Part shown: positions 20,916 through 30,883 of the stretch, in pieces
Layout: the number at the start of each line of letters is the position of its first letter
How positions within the stretch are numbered: the first letter of the stretch is position 1
Source of the DNA: Syntrophobacterales bacterium
GTDB lineage: Bacteria > Desulfobacterota > Syntrophia > Syntrophales > UBA5619
Assembly (NCBI GenBank): GCA_019429105.1
Contig: JAHYJE010000002.1
Location: 100,076 to 164,075 of the forward strand
DNA: 64,000 nt
Reading direction: 5' to 3'
The notes under the pieces: generated by a model
What the model was told of the DNA's origin: nothing
Database searches by the model: none
Seen by the model: the letters and a program-made list of their open reading frames with translations, nothing else
Made by a program: the position numbers and the translations under genes

Positions 20916-21842
20916 CTACTTTCTGACGGCTTGCAGAAAATCCCGCTCCTTATACTCGGGATCGGGATAGGTATAAAAACCCCTTCCCGTCTTTACCCCC
21001 AGCTCATTACGATCAATCATTTCCTTCAGGGCATCGGGGGGATGGTCTTGCGGATCCCCGGACTCGTTATAGTAAACCATTTCGATGCCGTAAACAACAT
21101 CCAGCCCCACCTGGTCCATCAGGGCAAACGGCCCTTGTGAAACGCCATTCCAGATCATATAGGCTCTGTCAATATCTCTGAAATCAACATACCCGCCCGC
21201 CCATGAATGGAGGGATTCTCTTTTGATTGCCCGCCATATCCTGTTGAAACAAAAACCCGGCAATTCTTTCTTCACGGTCAGGGGAACACAGCCAATGGCC
21301 AGAAGCCATCGTCTTGCCGCCGCCATCGTTTCCGGGCTGGTGGAAGTGCCGCCCATGAGATCCGCAATATTTTTCCCCAGGTCGGGGGAATAAAAATGGA
21401 TGTTTATGCATCTCTCCGGTCTTTTCGTGGCACTCTCGATTCGGGAAACAGGGATGGAGGAGCTGTTTGTCGCGATGATGGAATCAGGGGGCGCCAGACC
21501 GTCTATTTGTTCAAAAATTTTCCTCTTCAAGCCCAGTTTTTCCGGGACTGCCTCGATGATCAGCTCCGCATCGCAAACAGCCTCCTCAAGACTGGCACAG
21601 CGCTGGACCTTCCGGGCCTGGGCAGCCATGTTCTCAAAAGGAGGAAGGGTCTTTCTGGCCGAATTGGCGATCCTCTGCCGGATCAAATCCATTCCCCTGG
21701 TAAAGGCACCTTTATCCGGATCAAACACTTTAACCTTTTCCCCGCAGTAAGCAGCCATGAGCGCGATCTGAACGCCAAGCGTCCCCGTTCCTATAACAGC
21801 GACTCGCTGAAAAACGCGATCTCCGGCAGATGGATTCTTCAT
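20916..21842 (-). CDS. 3-hydroxyacyl-CoA dehydrogenase family protein (second paralogue)
   Basis: A 308-residue NAD-binding dehydrogenase with GTGTLGVQIALMAAYCG at the N-terminus, catalytic-loop IHFYSPDLGKNIADLM and PGFCFNRI. It differs clearly from the first paralogue: the substrate region is HFYSPDLGKN instead of HFFSPVPVME, suggesting a different acyl group. AAAGGAG precedes the ATG. It lies between the first paralogue and the fused hydratase-dehydrogenase in the same direction. Confidence 0.85.
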   Translation of the reverse strand: MKNPSAGDRVFQRVAVIGTGTLGVQIALMAAYCGEKVKVFDPDKGAFTRGMDLIRQRIANSARKTLPPFENMAAQARKVQRCASLEEAVCDAELIIEAVPEKLGLKRKIFEQIDGLAPPDSIIATNSSSIPVSRIESATKRPERCINIHFYSPDLGKNIADLMGGTSTSPETMAAARRWLLAIGCVPLTVKKELPGFCFNRIWRAIKRESLHSWAGGYVDFRDIDRAYMIWNGVSQGPFALMDQVGLDVVYGIEMVYYNESGDPQDHPPDALKEMIDRNELGVKTGRGFYTYPDPEYKERDFLQAVRK

Positions 21843-22038
21843 GGTTAACTCCTTTTGTTAATGGAAATTCCGGATCCGGCTTCATATAAATGTCGACAGG
21901 AAAAAAACCGATACGTTTTGCCGGGAAATTCCCGGGGCTGCTCCCGGAATATTACGGCAACGCTGGCACAATCCCCAGTATTTCTCGCGCTTCCTCCTGC
22001 ACGAGCGTCCTCAGGACCATTTCACTGAATCGGTCTTT

Positions 22039-24117
22039 TCAGGTAAACGTCTTGCCCGCGGCGGCAAGTTTCTGCAGAAGCGGAGCAGGCTTCCACAGCT
22101 CGCCGTAGCGGCCGGCGGCGTATTTTTCCATTGCCTTGACCACATTCGAAAGTCCCACCGTGTCGGCATAGAACATAGGCCCGCCCCGGTGCAGCGGGAA
22201 TCCATACCCCATCAGATAGACAACGTCGATATCCGAAGCCCGCTGGGCTATTCCCTCTTCGAGTATGTACGCAGCCTCGTTGACCAGCGCATAAACGAGT
22301 CTCTCGACAATCTCCGCGTCAGAGACCGAACGCCGCTCCACGCCAAGCTCCCGGGAATGAGCGATGACCATGTCTCTCACCCACTCCGACGGATTAGGCG
22401 TATGATCGCCGGGATGGTAATCGTACCAGCCGGCACCGGTCTTCTGTCCAAAACGGCCGTTTTCACACAGAATATCGGCCGCCTTCGAGTAGATCATCTC
22501 CGGTCGCTCCACGTAGCGGCGCTTGCGGATGTACCAGGCGACATCATTTCCGGCCAGATCGCTCATCCTGAATGGCCCCATCGCAAACCCGAACGCCTCC
22601 ATCGCACGGTCGATCTGTGCGGGAAGGCCGCCTTCCTCCAGAAGAAACCCCGCCTGTCTCCCGTACTGCTCGATCATTCGGTTCCCGATGAAACCGTCGC
22701 ATACACCTGATACCACCCCGATTTTCCTTATTTTCTTCGCAAGCGCCATCGTCGAGGCAAGAACCTCCGGGGAAGTTTTGGCGCCCCGCACAATTTCCAG
22801 CAGTTTCATGATATTTGCCGGGCTGAAGAAATGGGTGCCGAGAACGTCGGCGGGCCGCTTTGTGAACGCGGCGATCCGGTTGATATCGAGCGTGGAGGTA
22901 TTGGACGCGAGAATGGCGCCCGTCTTCATTACCTCGTCAAGTTTCCGGAACACCCCCTCCTTGACCGCGAGATCCTCGAACACCGCCTCGATGACGATGT
23001 CTGCATCCCGGACATCGTCGTAGGAAAGGGCGCCCTTCAACATATTCATTCGCTGCTGAAACGTCTCGGGGGTCAGCTTTCCCTTTTTCAGTGAATTTTC
23101 ATAATTTCCGCCGATGATTCCCAGCCCACGGTTCAGAAATTCTTCGTTGGCCTCAAGGATAACAACAGGAATCCCCGCGTTGGCAAAATTCATCGCGATT
23201 CCGCTCCCCATCGTCCCGGCCCCTATGACCGCCGCTTTCCTGATAACCCTTTTGGGGATGTCTTCCGGCATATCGGGGATCTTCGCGGCCAGTCGCTCGG
23301 CGAAGAAATAGTGTCGCAGAGCCTTGCTCTCCGTCGTTTCGACAAGCTCCATAAACGTGTTGTGCTCCAGCTTCATCCCCTCCGCAAACGAAGAGGTCAC
23401 CGACGCGGCCACACATTCGACGCATAGCAGAGGCGCGGGAAAGCGTCCAGCTTTTTTCCCGACGCCCTGGCGCGCCCTCTCGATAAATTCGTTAAATCCC
23501 GGAAATTCTACCTTTTTCTCTGATAATTTCGGCAACGGACGGATAGCGGCAATCGAACGGGCAAATTCCACCGCCCCGGTCAGAACGTCCCCCGCTACCA
23601 TCCGGTCAAACAGTTTGGTCCGGGAAAGTTTTTCAGAAGAAGCGGGGTCGCCTGTGACAATCATCATCAGAGCTGTTTCAACACCCACCGCCCGGGGCAT
23701 CCGCTGGGTTCCCCCCGCCCCGGGAAGAAGGCCCAGCTTCACCTCGGGAAAGGCAATCCGGGCGCCTGGCGCGGCAACACGGTAATGGCACCCCAGCGCC
23801 AGTTCAAGACCACCGCCCATTGCTACCGAATGAACCGCCGCCACAACGGGCTTGCCGGCCTTTTCAATTTCCTCGATCACCTGAAGCAGGTTCGGCTCGG
23901 CGTAGCTCTCCGGTTTGTTGAATTCCCTTATATCCGCCCCGCCGGAAAAGGCTTTCCCCGCACCGGTGATGACAATCGCCCGGACGGCCTCATCGGCAAG
24001 CGCCCTTTTCACACCCTCCAAAATACCACTGCGAGTCGAGAGCCCAAGGCCGTTGACAGGCGGATTATTCATGGTGACAACCGCAATGTCTCCTCTTTTT
24101 TCGTATTCTACGCTCAT
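22039..24117 (-). CDS. Fused enoyl-CoA hydratase / 3-hydroxyacyl-CoA dehydrogenase
   Basis: A 692-residue bifunctional beta-oxidation enzyme of the FadB/FadJ or MFE-1 type. An enoyl-CoA hydratase domain (about 1-200) has [13 protein letters not shown] and [17 protein letters not shown]. The dehydrogenase (about 295-690) has [19 protein letters not shown], catalytic [16 protein letters not shown], and two C-terminal HCDH helical domains. It hydrates trans-2-enoyl-CoA and oxidises the alcohol. GAGGAG precedes the ATG. Confidence 0.93.
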   Translation of the reverse strand: MSVEYEKRGDIAVVTMNNPPVNGLGLSTRSGILEGVKRALADEAVRAIVITGAGKAFSGGADIREFNKPESYAEPNLLQVIEEIEKAGKPVVAAVHSVAMGGGLELALGCHYRVAAPGARIAFPEVKLGLLPGAGGTQRMPRAVGVETALMMIVTGDPASSEKLSRTKLFDRMVAGDVLTGAVEFARSIAAIRPLPKLSEKKVEFPGFNEFIERARQGVGKKAGRFPAPLLCVECVAASVTSSFAEGMKLEHNTFMELVETTESKALRHYFFAERLAAKIPDMPEDIPKRVIRKAAVIGAGTMGSGIAMNFANAGIPVVILEANEEFLNRGLGIIGGNYENSLKKGKLTPETFQQRMNMLKGALSYDDVRDADIVIEAVFEDLAVKEGVFRKLDEVMKTGAILASNTSTLDINRIAAFTKRPADVLGTHFFSPANIMKLLEIVRGAKTSPEVLASTMALAKKIRKIGVVSGVCDGFIGNRMIEQYGRQAGFLLEEGGLPAQIDRAMEAFGFAMGPFRMSDLAGNDVAWYIRKRRYVERPEMIYSKAADILCENGRFGQKTGAGWYDYHPGDHTPNPSEWVRDMVIAHSRELGVERRSVSDAEIVERLVYALVNEAAYILEEGIAQRASDIDVVYLMGYGFPLHRGGPMFYADTVGLSNVVKAMEKYAAGRYGELWKPAPLLQKLAAAGKTFT

Positions 24118-24152
24118 ACTCTCCTCATCAAAGTGAATCTTCGCATCCTTCC

Positions 24153-25133
24153 TTAGCGAATCGGTTTTTCACCCGCTTCGGCAGGGGCAAGCTCCCCGAT
24201 ATCCTTCATAAATTGCAGAAGTTTCAAAAGCTTTACGTCCCTTTCCTTCATAATCTCACCGGGAGAACGGCCGCCGTAATCGTAAAATCCGGCGCCCGTC
24301 TTAACGCCAAGCTTTCCTTCGGCAACCAGACGATCAACTGACCGGTAGGCTGTCTGCTGCGCCGGCGATCTGTAATCGGCGTTTGCAATGGCCTTCTGGG
24401 TAAGGTCCAGCCCGGTAAAGTCCATTTTCTTAACCAGCCCGACAATCGGCATGCGAAGGGCAAAACCGGCCTTGGTCGCCTGATCTATCTCTGCGGCTGT
24501 CGCGTATCCGTTGTCCAGCAGGTACAGCACCTCATTGCGAAGGGCGCTCTGGAGCCGGTTGACGATGAATCCCGGCAGAAATCGGGAAATCACCACGGGT
24601 GTTTTACCCAGCTTCACCAGGAGCGACTTGACCGCATGGACCGTCTCGTCGGAGGTGGACTCCCCCCGGACAATTTCCACCAGCGGCACGATATGGGGCG
24701 GAGCAAACCAGTGGGCGATGAGAACCTTGTCCGGTCTTTTCGTATTGACAAAACTGAAGATGTCCATATAGGACGTGTTGCTGGCAAAGATGGCATGTGG
24801 CGGGCAGACTGCATCAAGCCTGTCGAAAACCGCCTTTTTGACGGCACGGTCCTCGGAAACCGCCTCGATCACGAGATCGGCCGCACTGGCCGCAATATCA
24901 AAATCAGTCGTACACTCAATCCTTTCTAAAACGGCGGCCGGCTCTCCGCCCTCCCAGAATCCGGTTTCCATAAGCGTCCGGATGTTGGAATCGATCAAAT
25001 TTCTGGCGTTTTCCAGGATTTTTTCGTCTTGATCGACCAACCGGACATTCAACCCCCCGCCGGCGAATACCTGGGCCAGCGAGTGACCCATCGTTCCCGC
25101 CCCGATTACAGCCACATTCTTGATCCCGTTCAT
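24153..25133 (-). CDS. 3-hydroxyacid/3-hydroxyacyl-CoA dehydrogenase (third paralogue)
   Basis: A 326-residue NAD-dependent dehydrogenase with [19 protein letters not shown] and the catalytic stretch IAHWFAPPHIVPLVEIVRG. The HWF-PPHIVPLVE form is typical of family members that act on free 3-hydroxy acids (for example L-gulonate or carnitine dehydrogenases) rather than on simple acyl-CoA. It lies 13 bases after the BKACE gene, so the two are cotranscribed. It probably makes the 3-keto acid that BKACE cleaves; this is inference. ATG 25133 is used; a GTG two codons upstream is also possible. Confidence 0.85.
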   Translation of the reverse strand: MNGIKNVAVIGAGTMGHSLAQVFAGGGLNVRLVDQDEKILENARNLIDSNIRTLMETGFWEGGEPAAVLERIECTTDFDIAASAADLVIEAVSEDRAVKKAVFDRLDAVCPPHAIFASNTSYMDIFSFVNTKRPDKVLIAHWFAPPHIVPLVEIVRGESTSDETVHAVKSLLVKLGKTPVVISRFLPGFIVNRLQSALRNEVLYLLDNGYATAAEIDQATKAGFALRMPIVGLVKKMDFTGLDLTQKAIANADYRSPAQQTAYRSVDRLVAEGKLGVKTGAGFYDYGGRSPGEIMKERDVKLLKLLQFMKDIGELAPAEAGEKPIR

Positions 25134-25146
25134 CTCCACTCTCCCC

Positions 25147-25980
25147 TCATGACAACCTTTTCAACCCGAGCAATTGACGCGCCTCATCCGGGGTTGCCGG
25201 TTCCCGGCCGCATTCCCTGGATATGCGGGTCAGTCGGGCAACCAACTGGGCATTGTCTTTGGCAAGTTCTCCCTGTCTGTAATAAAGGTTGTCCTCAAGT
25301 CCCGTACGGACATGCCCTCCCATTGCAAGGGCCAGCATGTTCATCGGCAACTGGTGCCGCCCGATGGCGCAAACCGACCAGAGTGATTCAGGAGGCAGGC
25401 TTTCCACCAGATGAACAAGCGATCGGGCCGTCGCCGGCGCTCCCCCTTTTACCCCAAAAACAAACTGCCACCACAAAGGCGTTGAGATCAACCCCTTCTT
25501 CACCAGCGTCATGGCATTCTCTATCATCCCGCTATCGAAGACTTCAATCTCCGGCTTGACAGCGGCCGCCAGCATCCTCCGGGCAAGTTCCTCCAGAAAA
25601 TCCGGCGGATTGAGAAAGACGCGATCATTGAAGTTCATGGAACCGGCGTCCAGCGAAGCCAGTTCCGGCGCGGCGGAAAGGCTGTTGAAGCGCTCCTCCT
25701 CCCCGACCCGGCCAGCGCCGCCACTCGCCGTAAAATTTATTATGATATCGCACCCCTGAGAACGGATAAGTTCCTTTACCTTTTGGAAACGCGACCGGTC
25801 GCAGGTCATCCTTCCTTCATCGTCGCGGACATGAACATGGACAACCGCCGCTCCTTCCCGCCAACACGAAAGCGCCGCCCCGGCAATTTCCTCGGGGGTT
25901 ACGGGAAGGCCGGGGTTATGACTCTTGGTCGCCCAACTGCCCGTGGGCGCAACCGAAATAATGATTTTATCGTCGTTCAT
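25147..25980 (-). CDS. Beta-keto acid cleavage enzyme (BKACE, former DUF849)
   Basis: A 277-residue TIM-barrel zinc enzyme. The metal-binding HVHVRD follows the N-terminal strand, and GLEDN near the C-terminus supplies the conserved glutamate. SVAPTGSWATK at the start and the INFTASGG strand are family-typical. Members react a beta-keto acid with acetyl-CoA to give acetoacetate and a new acyl-CoA, as in lysine fermentation (Kce) or carnitine breakdown. The substrate here is unknown. Upstream AGAGGT precedes the ATG. The next gene encodes a 3-hydroxyacid dehydrogenase. Confidence 0.88.
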   Translation of the reverse strand: MNDDKIIISVAPTGSWATKSHNPGLPVTPEEIAGAALSCWREGAAVVHVHVRDDEGRMTCDRSRFQKVKELIRSQGCDIIINFTASGGAGRVGEEERFNSLSAAPELASLDAGSMNFNDRVFLNPPDFLEELARRMLAAAVKPEIEVFDSGMIENAMTLVKKGLISTPLWWQFVFGVKGGAPATARSLVHLVESLPPESLWSVCAIGRHQLPMNMLALAMGGHVRTGLEDNLYYRQGELAKDNAQLVARLTRISRECGREPATPDEARQLLGLKRLS

Positions 25981-26070
25981 GAATTACCTCTTGATAATGA
26001 TTGTGAGATTGTTGCATCTTTGTTTTACCGCCCCGTTGCCAGCAGCCCAATATACCATTTAAATAAATGT

Positions 26071-27906
26071 TTATACTACAACCAGCATCTCCTCGCTGCA
26101 ATCCAAGCATGTCCTGTCCTCGCTCTTGATGTTTTCATATCGGACAAAGATCGCCGGCAGAATATTGCGCACATAGTGCCTGGCGCTGGCGATTTTCCCT
26201 TCATAAAAAGAACGGTCGAAATGGCTCTCCGGCAATTCTTCCAGCCTGCGGGCGGCAATGAAAGCCTGCTCAAGCAGGCACTCCGCTATCTGCACCTGCG
26301 CACAGACCATAAGCGCCCGCACCGCGTTGAGCGGAATAAATTGTCTCTTGTTATCCAGATCCCCATACCAGAGATCGTAGCTGCCTTTTATTCCCTCAAG
26401 ACAATCGCATCCCCTAAGAAGCATTCCTGTCTCTGCGGCGAAGGAGGCAGCGCCCGCATGAGAAGCTGCAAATTCCCTGATGCCACGCATCCAGCCGGAA
26501 AAGGAAGAGCCACCGTTCATCGTCATCTTCCTGCCGACCAGGTCATTACCGTGGATGAAGGTGGTTCCCTCCCAGATCGTCAGGATTTTGGAGTCCCGCA
26601 GGTACTGCTCGATCGGATATTCACGGGTATAACCAACCCCGCCCAAAACCTGCATCGCCGTCGCGATGATCCCGAGGGTGGCCTCGCTTCCGTAGCCCTT
26701 GATCAACGGTGTCAGGATTGCCGCCATATCCGCGTAGTGGCGGGCCTTTTCTCGATCAGGCGAGTGTTCGGCAATATCGAGACAGTAGAATCCCCTGAAG
26801 ATCATTGCCCGGACTCCCTCGGTTACGGCCTTCATATCAAGCAGCATCCGGCGGACATCCTCATGCCTGATGATCGGAACACGTCCCCCCTTTGCCTCGC
26901 CGAAAGGCCGTCCCTGGATCCTCTCCGTCGCATAACGCGAGGCAAAGGCATAAGCGGCGGCAGCCTGACTGTTGGAGTTATGCCCCGTGCCGATCCGGGA
27001 CTCGTTCATCATGTTGAACATCATCGCCAGCCCTTGGGAGCGGCCCCTGGCGTCGGGAGGGGGACCAACCATGATCCCGCAGCATTCGTCATTCTCGCCG
27101 AAATTGAGCAGCGCCGTCGCGTGGGCGCGCAACCCCATCTTGTGTTCGATCCCGGCGGTCACGACATCGTTGAATTCCCCCAGGGAACCGTCTTCGTTCA
27201 CGCGGAATTTAGGAACAATGTACAACCCCAACCCCGCCGATCCCGGCGCCCCTCCTTCGGGCCGGGCCAGAACCATGTGGATGGTGTTTTCGCAGATGCC
27301 GGCGTCGCCGCCGGTGATAAACATCTTCGTCCCCTGAATTTTGTAAATCCTCGGATCCTCGGTAGGAATCGCCCTGGTTATCGCATCGCCCACATCCGAG
27401 CCGGCATTCGGCTCGGTGATGCACATCGTCCCCTGCCAGTCGCCGCTGAGCATTTTCGGCAGAAACAGCGCCCGCTCCCTTTCCCCGGCAAATTTTATAA
27501 GCAGATTGGCCGCGCCACTTGTCAGCTTGATGTAGGACATCAGTGCCGGGCACGCGGCGGAGTTCATTTCAAAAATAGCTTTGTAGAGCGTAAGCGGCAT
27601 GGTGCTTTCCAGATCAGCGCACTCGCTGCTAGATCCCCAGCCGTTTGCCTGCAAAAATTTGTAGGCCTCGCGATAGCCCGGGGGAGAGACAACTGTCCCG
27701 CCGTTAAACACCGCCCCGATCCTATCCCCCTCGGCATTGAGCGGATTCAAAATCTCCCTGGCTATTTTATACCCCTCGCTGAGGTACATGTCGACATCCT
27801 CGAGTGCGTATTTTCCCCGGAAACGGTCACAGGAAAAGACCTCTTCCATCGGAAGCCACTCCTTGAGTATAAACTGCAAATCCCTTACATTATACCTGAA
27901 TTCCAT
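26071..27906 (-). CDS. Acyl-CoA dehydrogenase (large, about 611 aa)
   Basis: A FAD enzyme that forms the 2,3-double bond of an acyl-CoA. It has CITEPNAGSDVGDA, the KMFITGGD strand, and the ILTIWEGTT region holding the catalytic glutamate. It belongs to the long group (about 600 residues) with an extra C-terminal helical domain, common in deltaproteobacteria and often used for unusual or aromatic side-chain acyl-CoAs. GGAGAG precedes the ATG. It is the first gene of the minus-strand beta-oxidation run from 27.9 to 17.5 kb. Confidence 0.92.
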   Translation of the reverse strand: MEFRYNVRDLQFILKEWLPMEEVFSCDRFRGKYALEDVDMYLSEGYKIAREILNPLNAEGDRIGAVFNGGTVVSPPGYREAYKFLQANGWGSSSECADLESTMPLTLYKAIFEMNSAACPALMSYIKLTSGAANLLIKFAGERERALFLPKMLSGDWQGTMCITEPNAGSDVGDAITRAIPTEDPRIYKIQGTKMFITGGDAGICENTIHMVLARPEGGAPGSAGLGLYIVPKFRVNEDGSLGEFNDVVTAGIEHKMGLRAHATALLNFGENDECCGIMVGPPPDARGRSQGLAMMFNMMNESRIGTGHNSNSQAAAAYAFASRYATERIQGRPFGEAKGGRVPIIRHEDVRRMLLDMKAVTEGVRAMIFRGFYCLDIAEHSPDREKARHYADMAAILTPLIKGYGSEATLGIIATAMQVLGGVGYTREYPIEQYLRDSKILTIWEGTTFIHGNDLVGRKMTMNGGSSFSGWMRGIREFAASHAGAASFAAETGMLLRGCDCLEGIKGSYDLWYGDLDNKRQFIPLNAVRALMVCAQVQIAECLLEQAFIAARRLEELPESHFDRSFYEGKIASARHYVRNILPAIFVRYENIKSEDRTCLDCSEEMLVVV

Positions 27907-27972
27907 ATCTCTCCATCTTCAATGTATTTTTAATTTATCTAAAAGCATGCCCCAGGGATCGTGACGATTCGG

Positions 27973-29286
27973 TCAGGTTCTAACCATCAATGATGGCAGG
28001 TAAAGGACGAGCTCCGGCCACGCCATAACTGTCGCCAGGGCAAGCGCCTGGCAGACGGCAAAAGGCCATACCGATTCGTAGATGTCAGTCATGGTTATTT
28101 CCGGCGGCGCAACCCCTTTGAGGATGAAGAGGTTAAAGCCGAAGGGCGGTGTGATATAGGCCATTTCCATATTTATCGTGAATACAATCCCGAACCACAG
28201 GGGATCGAAGCCGAGGTTGGCGACAACCGGGACAAAAATGGGGGTCGTCAGCAGAAGAATCCCGGCAGGATCGAGAAAACAGCCAAGTATAAAGTAGATG
28301 CCCTGGATGATGATCATGATGAACCAGCGGTTAATTTCCAACGAAAGTATAGCCTTCTGGATCATATCCTGAATCCCCGCATAGGCCAGGAAATGGGTAA
28401 AGGTATTGGCGCCGATGATGAGCCAGAAGATCATGACCGTCAGGCTCATCGTATCGATTAGTGATTTTTTTACATTCGCCCAGGAAAGCCGCCGATGGAT
28501 GGCGGCCGCAAAGAATGCCCCTGCCGCCCCGATGCCTGCGGCCTCCGTGGGCGTGGCTATTCCCAGATACATGACGCCCAGCACCAGAACCACAAGCAGG
28601 AGAGGAGCTAGCACCCCTTTGATCGTGGCAATCTTCTGTCTCAGTGTAAAATGCTCTTCTCCCGGGGGGCCAAGCCCCTTGTTCATGGCGCAGCGGATGG
28701 CGATATAGACGATAAAAATCACCGTCAGCAGGATCCCCGGAATGATGCCCCCGGCAAAAAGCTGCCCTACGGAGACATCGGTCATGCTGCCGTAAAGCAC
28801 CATAATGATCGAAGGGGGAATGAGAATCCCCAGGGCGCCCCCCGCATTGATGCTGCCCAGGGCAAGGCTTTTGTCGTATCCCCGGGAGAGCATCGAAGGA
28901 AGGGCGATGAGCCCCATCGAAACGGTTGCGGCCGAGCTGATCCCCGACATGGCTGCAAAGATCGCACAGATTGCCACCGTACCCATGGCCAGCCCTCCCC
29001 GGAGCCGGCCCATCCAACGGTAGGCAATCTCATAGAGCTCATCCGCCATGCCGGAGAATTTGAGCACGTTGGCCATCAGCACAAAAAGGGGGATGGCCAG
29101 AAGGATATAATCCGTAGCCTCGCCGTAGGCTGTCTGGGAAATCATCAGCAGCCCCTTGCTTCCCCAGACATAAAAAGTTCCAATTGCGCCCATGGCCAGA
29201 AGCACAAAGGCAATGGGAATTCCCGTGAGCAAAAAACCAACCAACAGACTGAAAACGATAATGGTAAGGAGCCAGGTATCCATCAT
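27973..29286 (-). CDS. dctM: TRAP transporter large permease (DctM)
   Basis: A 437-residue membrane protein with about 12 hydrophobic segments, forming the ion-coupled transport channel of a TRAP importer. The glycine-proline-rich INAGGALGILIPPSI motif and FLDPAGILLLTTPIFVPV are typical of DctM. The start overlaps the DctQ stop by one base (TAATG), so the two are coupled. The importer probably takes up an organic acid that the adjacent ligase and beta-oxidation genes consume. Confidence 0.94.
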   Translation of the reverse strand: MMDTWLLTIIVFSLLVGFLLTGIPIAFVLLAMGAIGTFYVWGSKGLLMISQTAYGEATDYILLAIPLFVLMANVLKFSGMADELYEIAYRWMGRLRGGLAMGTVAICAIFAAMSGISSAATVSMGLIALPSMLSRGYDKSLALGSINAGGALGILIPPSIIMVLYGSMTDVSVGQLFAGGIIPGILLTVIFIVYIAIRCAMNKGLGPPGEEHFTLRQKIATIKGVLAPLLLVVLVLGVMYLGIATPTEAAGIGAAGAFFAAAIHRRLSWANVKKSLIDTMSLTVMIFWLIIGANTFTHFLAYAGIQDMIQKAILSLEINRWFIMIIIQGIYFILGCFLDPAGILLLTTPIFVPVVANLGFDPLWFGIVFTINMEMAYITPPFGFNLFILKGVAPPEITMTDIYESVWPFAVCQALALATVMAWPELVLYLPSLMVRT

Positions 29287-29792
29287 TAATTACCAGCTTT
29301 TTTAGTTTTTCGGAGGTAAAGGAAACTCGCTGCCCCGTTTGCAAGTGCTTGCAGGAGAAGTACGCCTGCGCCGATAGGCACGGCTGCCAGGGAGGGCCAC
29401 AGGACGATCTCGGCAGCGCTTGCTGATGCCTGCCCAGTTATCAGGGCCTCCCATGCCAGTCCTCCACCAAACCAGATCATGGGACCCGTGGCCAAAAAAA
29501 CGGCTGCAACCGTCAGAATATCAATCCCCGCCTGTTTGCGTCTGTTGAAGCGCCGGCTAATGACATCCACCCGCACATGCCCTTCCTTATTGAGCACATA
29601 AGCGCCCCCCAACATAACCAGGGCGCTCTGGAGATAGCCCTCCATCTCTGCCGTCCAACTCGTCGCCGCATTGATAAAATACCTGCAGAAAACCTCGTAT
29701 AAAACGAGCAGGGCAATTATGCCCGTCAGCGGAGCGATCAGAAGGCCCAAGCCCGTGCTCAACCGGTTGATAAACTGAATAAACTTTTGCAT
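29286..29792 (-). CDS. dctQ: TRAP transporter small permease (DctQ)
   Basis: A 168-residue protein with four hydrophobic segments, including LLVLYEVFCRYF and TSWTAEMEGYL, both conserved in DctQ. It holds the large permease in the membrane. The frame is open to 30041, but that stretch lies over the end of dctP, so ATG 29792 is preferred. Confidence 0.88.
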   Translation of the reverse strand: MQKFIQFINRLSTGLGLLIAPLTGIIALLVLYEVFCRYFINAATSWTAEMEGYLQSALVMLGGAYVLNKEGHVRVDVISRRFNRRKQAGIDILTVAAVFLATGPMIWFGGGLAWEALITGQASASAAEIVLWPSLAAVPIGAGVLLLQALANGAASFLYLRKTKKAGN

Positions 29793-29814
29793 CGCTGCGG
29801 CTCCCCGTCTGTCG

Positions 29815-30819
29815 CTATTTGTCCATTCCCTTGCTCTTGAGGTGGTCTCTAAGGATGTTAACAAGCCTGGCCGAGTAAGGGGATTTTTTTGCCTCATCTT
29901 CCCAGAGGGGTTTGCACGCCTCCCGGAACTTAACAAGATTGGCCTCCGGAATTGCCGAAATTTTGACCCCCAGTTTTCCGGCGTTGGCAAGGGCGTCCTT
30001 GTCCAGTTTGTCCGCATCCGCAAAAGACTTGTCCATGGCATTCAGGGCCGCCTGCCTGACCGCCTTTTGCTGCTCGGCAGACAAGGAATTAAATACCTTG
30101 CTGTTGATAATCATCTCTACTACGCCGGGGGTGTGAAAGGCGGGGGTAACGATGTGGTTCAGAACCTCATAGAATTTGTATTGTTCCATCGTGTACCAGG
30201 GATAGTCCGTCCCATCTGCCGTTCCCCGCTGCAGGGCCGTGTACTGCTCCGCTCCGGCGATAGCCAGCGCGGATGCCCCCAGCGCCTCCATAATCTTGGC
30301 CTCCATGCCGACGGCGCGGATCTTCTTCCCCTTCAAATCCTCGATCTTCTCAACCGGGAATTTTGTCAGCAGACCCATGCTCGCCACGGAAAGGGCGGAC
30401 AGATAGGTTACGTCGTGCTTGGCCAGGGCCTCTTCCATGACCTTCATATAGCCTTTGTTGACCAGAACATCTTTCGCCTCGGCGGTATTGGCCCAGTTGA
30501 AGGGAAGCCACTGGGCGTTGACCTCCGGGACCTTGCCGGCGAAGTACTGCAATGACCCTGTATAACCGTCAAGCATCCCTTGACGGACAGAGTCAAAAAC
30601 CTCATTAGTTTTTATCAACTGGCCCGGCCAGAAAACCTTGACATTCACCTGGTTGTTCGTCAACCGCGCCACTTCACTGGCGAAAAAAAGGGTCGTCTTT
30701 CCCACATTGGCTTTTTCCGGGTAGGCGCACTGAAACCTCAGGGTAGTTACAGCCATTGCTTCGGCCGCAAAGAAAAAAACCATCGCCGTCATCATTGCCA
30801 TTATCATTCGCTTCTTCAT
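29815..30819 (-). CDS. dctP: TRAP transporter solute-binding protein (DctP)
   Basis: A 334-residue periplasmic protein with a signal peptide (MKKRMIMAMMTAMVFFFAAEAMA, cut near 23). The DctP fold is shown by RFQCAYPEKANVGKT at the mature start and by KIRAVGMEAKIMEALGASAL plus AEQYTALQRGTADGTDYPW in the ligand region. The conserved arginine of KIRAVG is expected to grip a ligand carboxylate. AGGAGG precedes the ATG. It is the first gene of dctPQM. Confidence 0.94.
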   Translation of the reverse strand: MKKRMIMAMMTAMVFFFAAEAMAVTTLRFQCAYPEKANVGKTTLFFASEVARLTNNQVNVKVFWPGQLIKTNEVFDSVRQGMLDGYTGSLQYFAGKVPEVNAQWLPFNWANTAEAKDVLVNKGYMKVMEEALAKHDVTYLSALSVASMGLLTKFPVEKIEDLKGKKIRAVGMEAKIMEALGASALAIAGAEQYTALQRGTADGTDYPWYTMEQYKFYEVLNHIVTPAFHTPGVVEMIINSKVFNSLSAEQQKAVRQAALNAMDKSFADADKLDKDALANAGKLGVKISAIPEANLVKFREACKPLWEDEAKKSPYSARLVNILRDHLKSKGMDK

Positions 30820-30883
30820 CTGCTGTTTTCCTCCTTTTTTATTATGAACACCTTAGCCGCTGTTGCCATATCAGCCATATAAA

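Noticed and set aside
24153..25980. A carnitine degradation pair
   Set aside because: Dehydrogenase plus BKACE fits the logic, but no betainyl-CoA thioesterase or carnitine transporter is nearby, and the dehydrogenase motifs are not specific.
25783..27933. A 716-codon plus-strand open frame opposite the acyl-CoA dehydrogenase and BKACE genes
   Set aside because: It is antisense to genes with clear motifs, its protein is low in recognisable features, and it has no ribosome site. High GC at third positions produces such frames.
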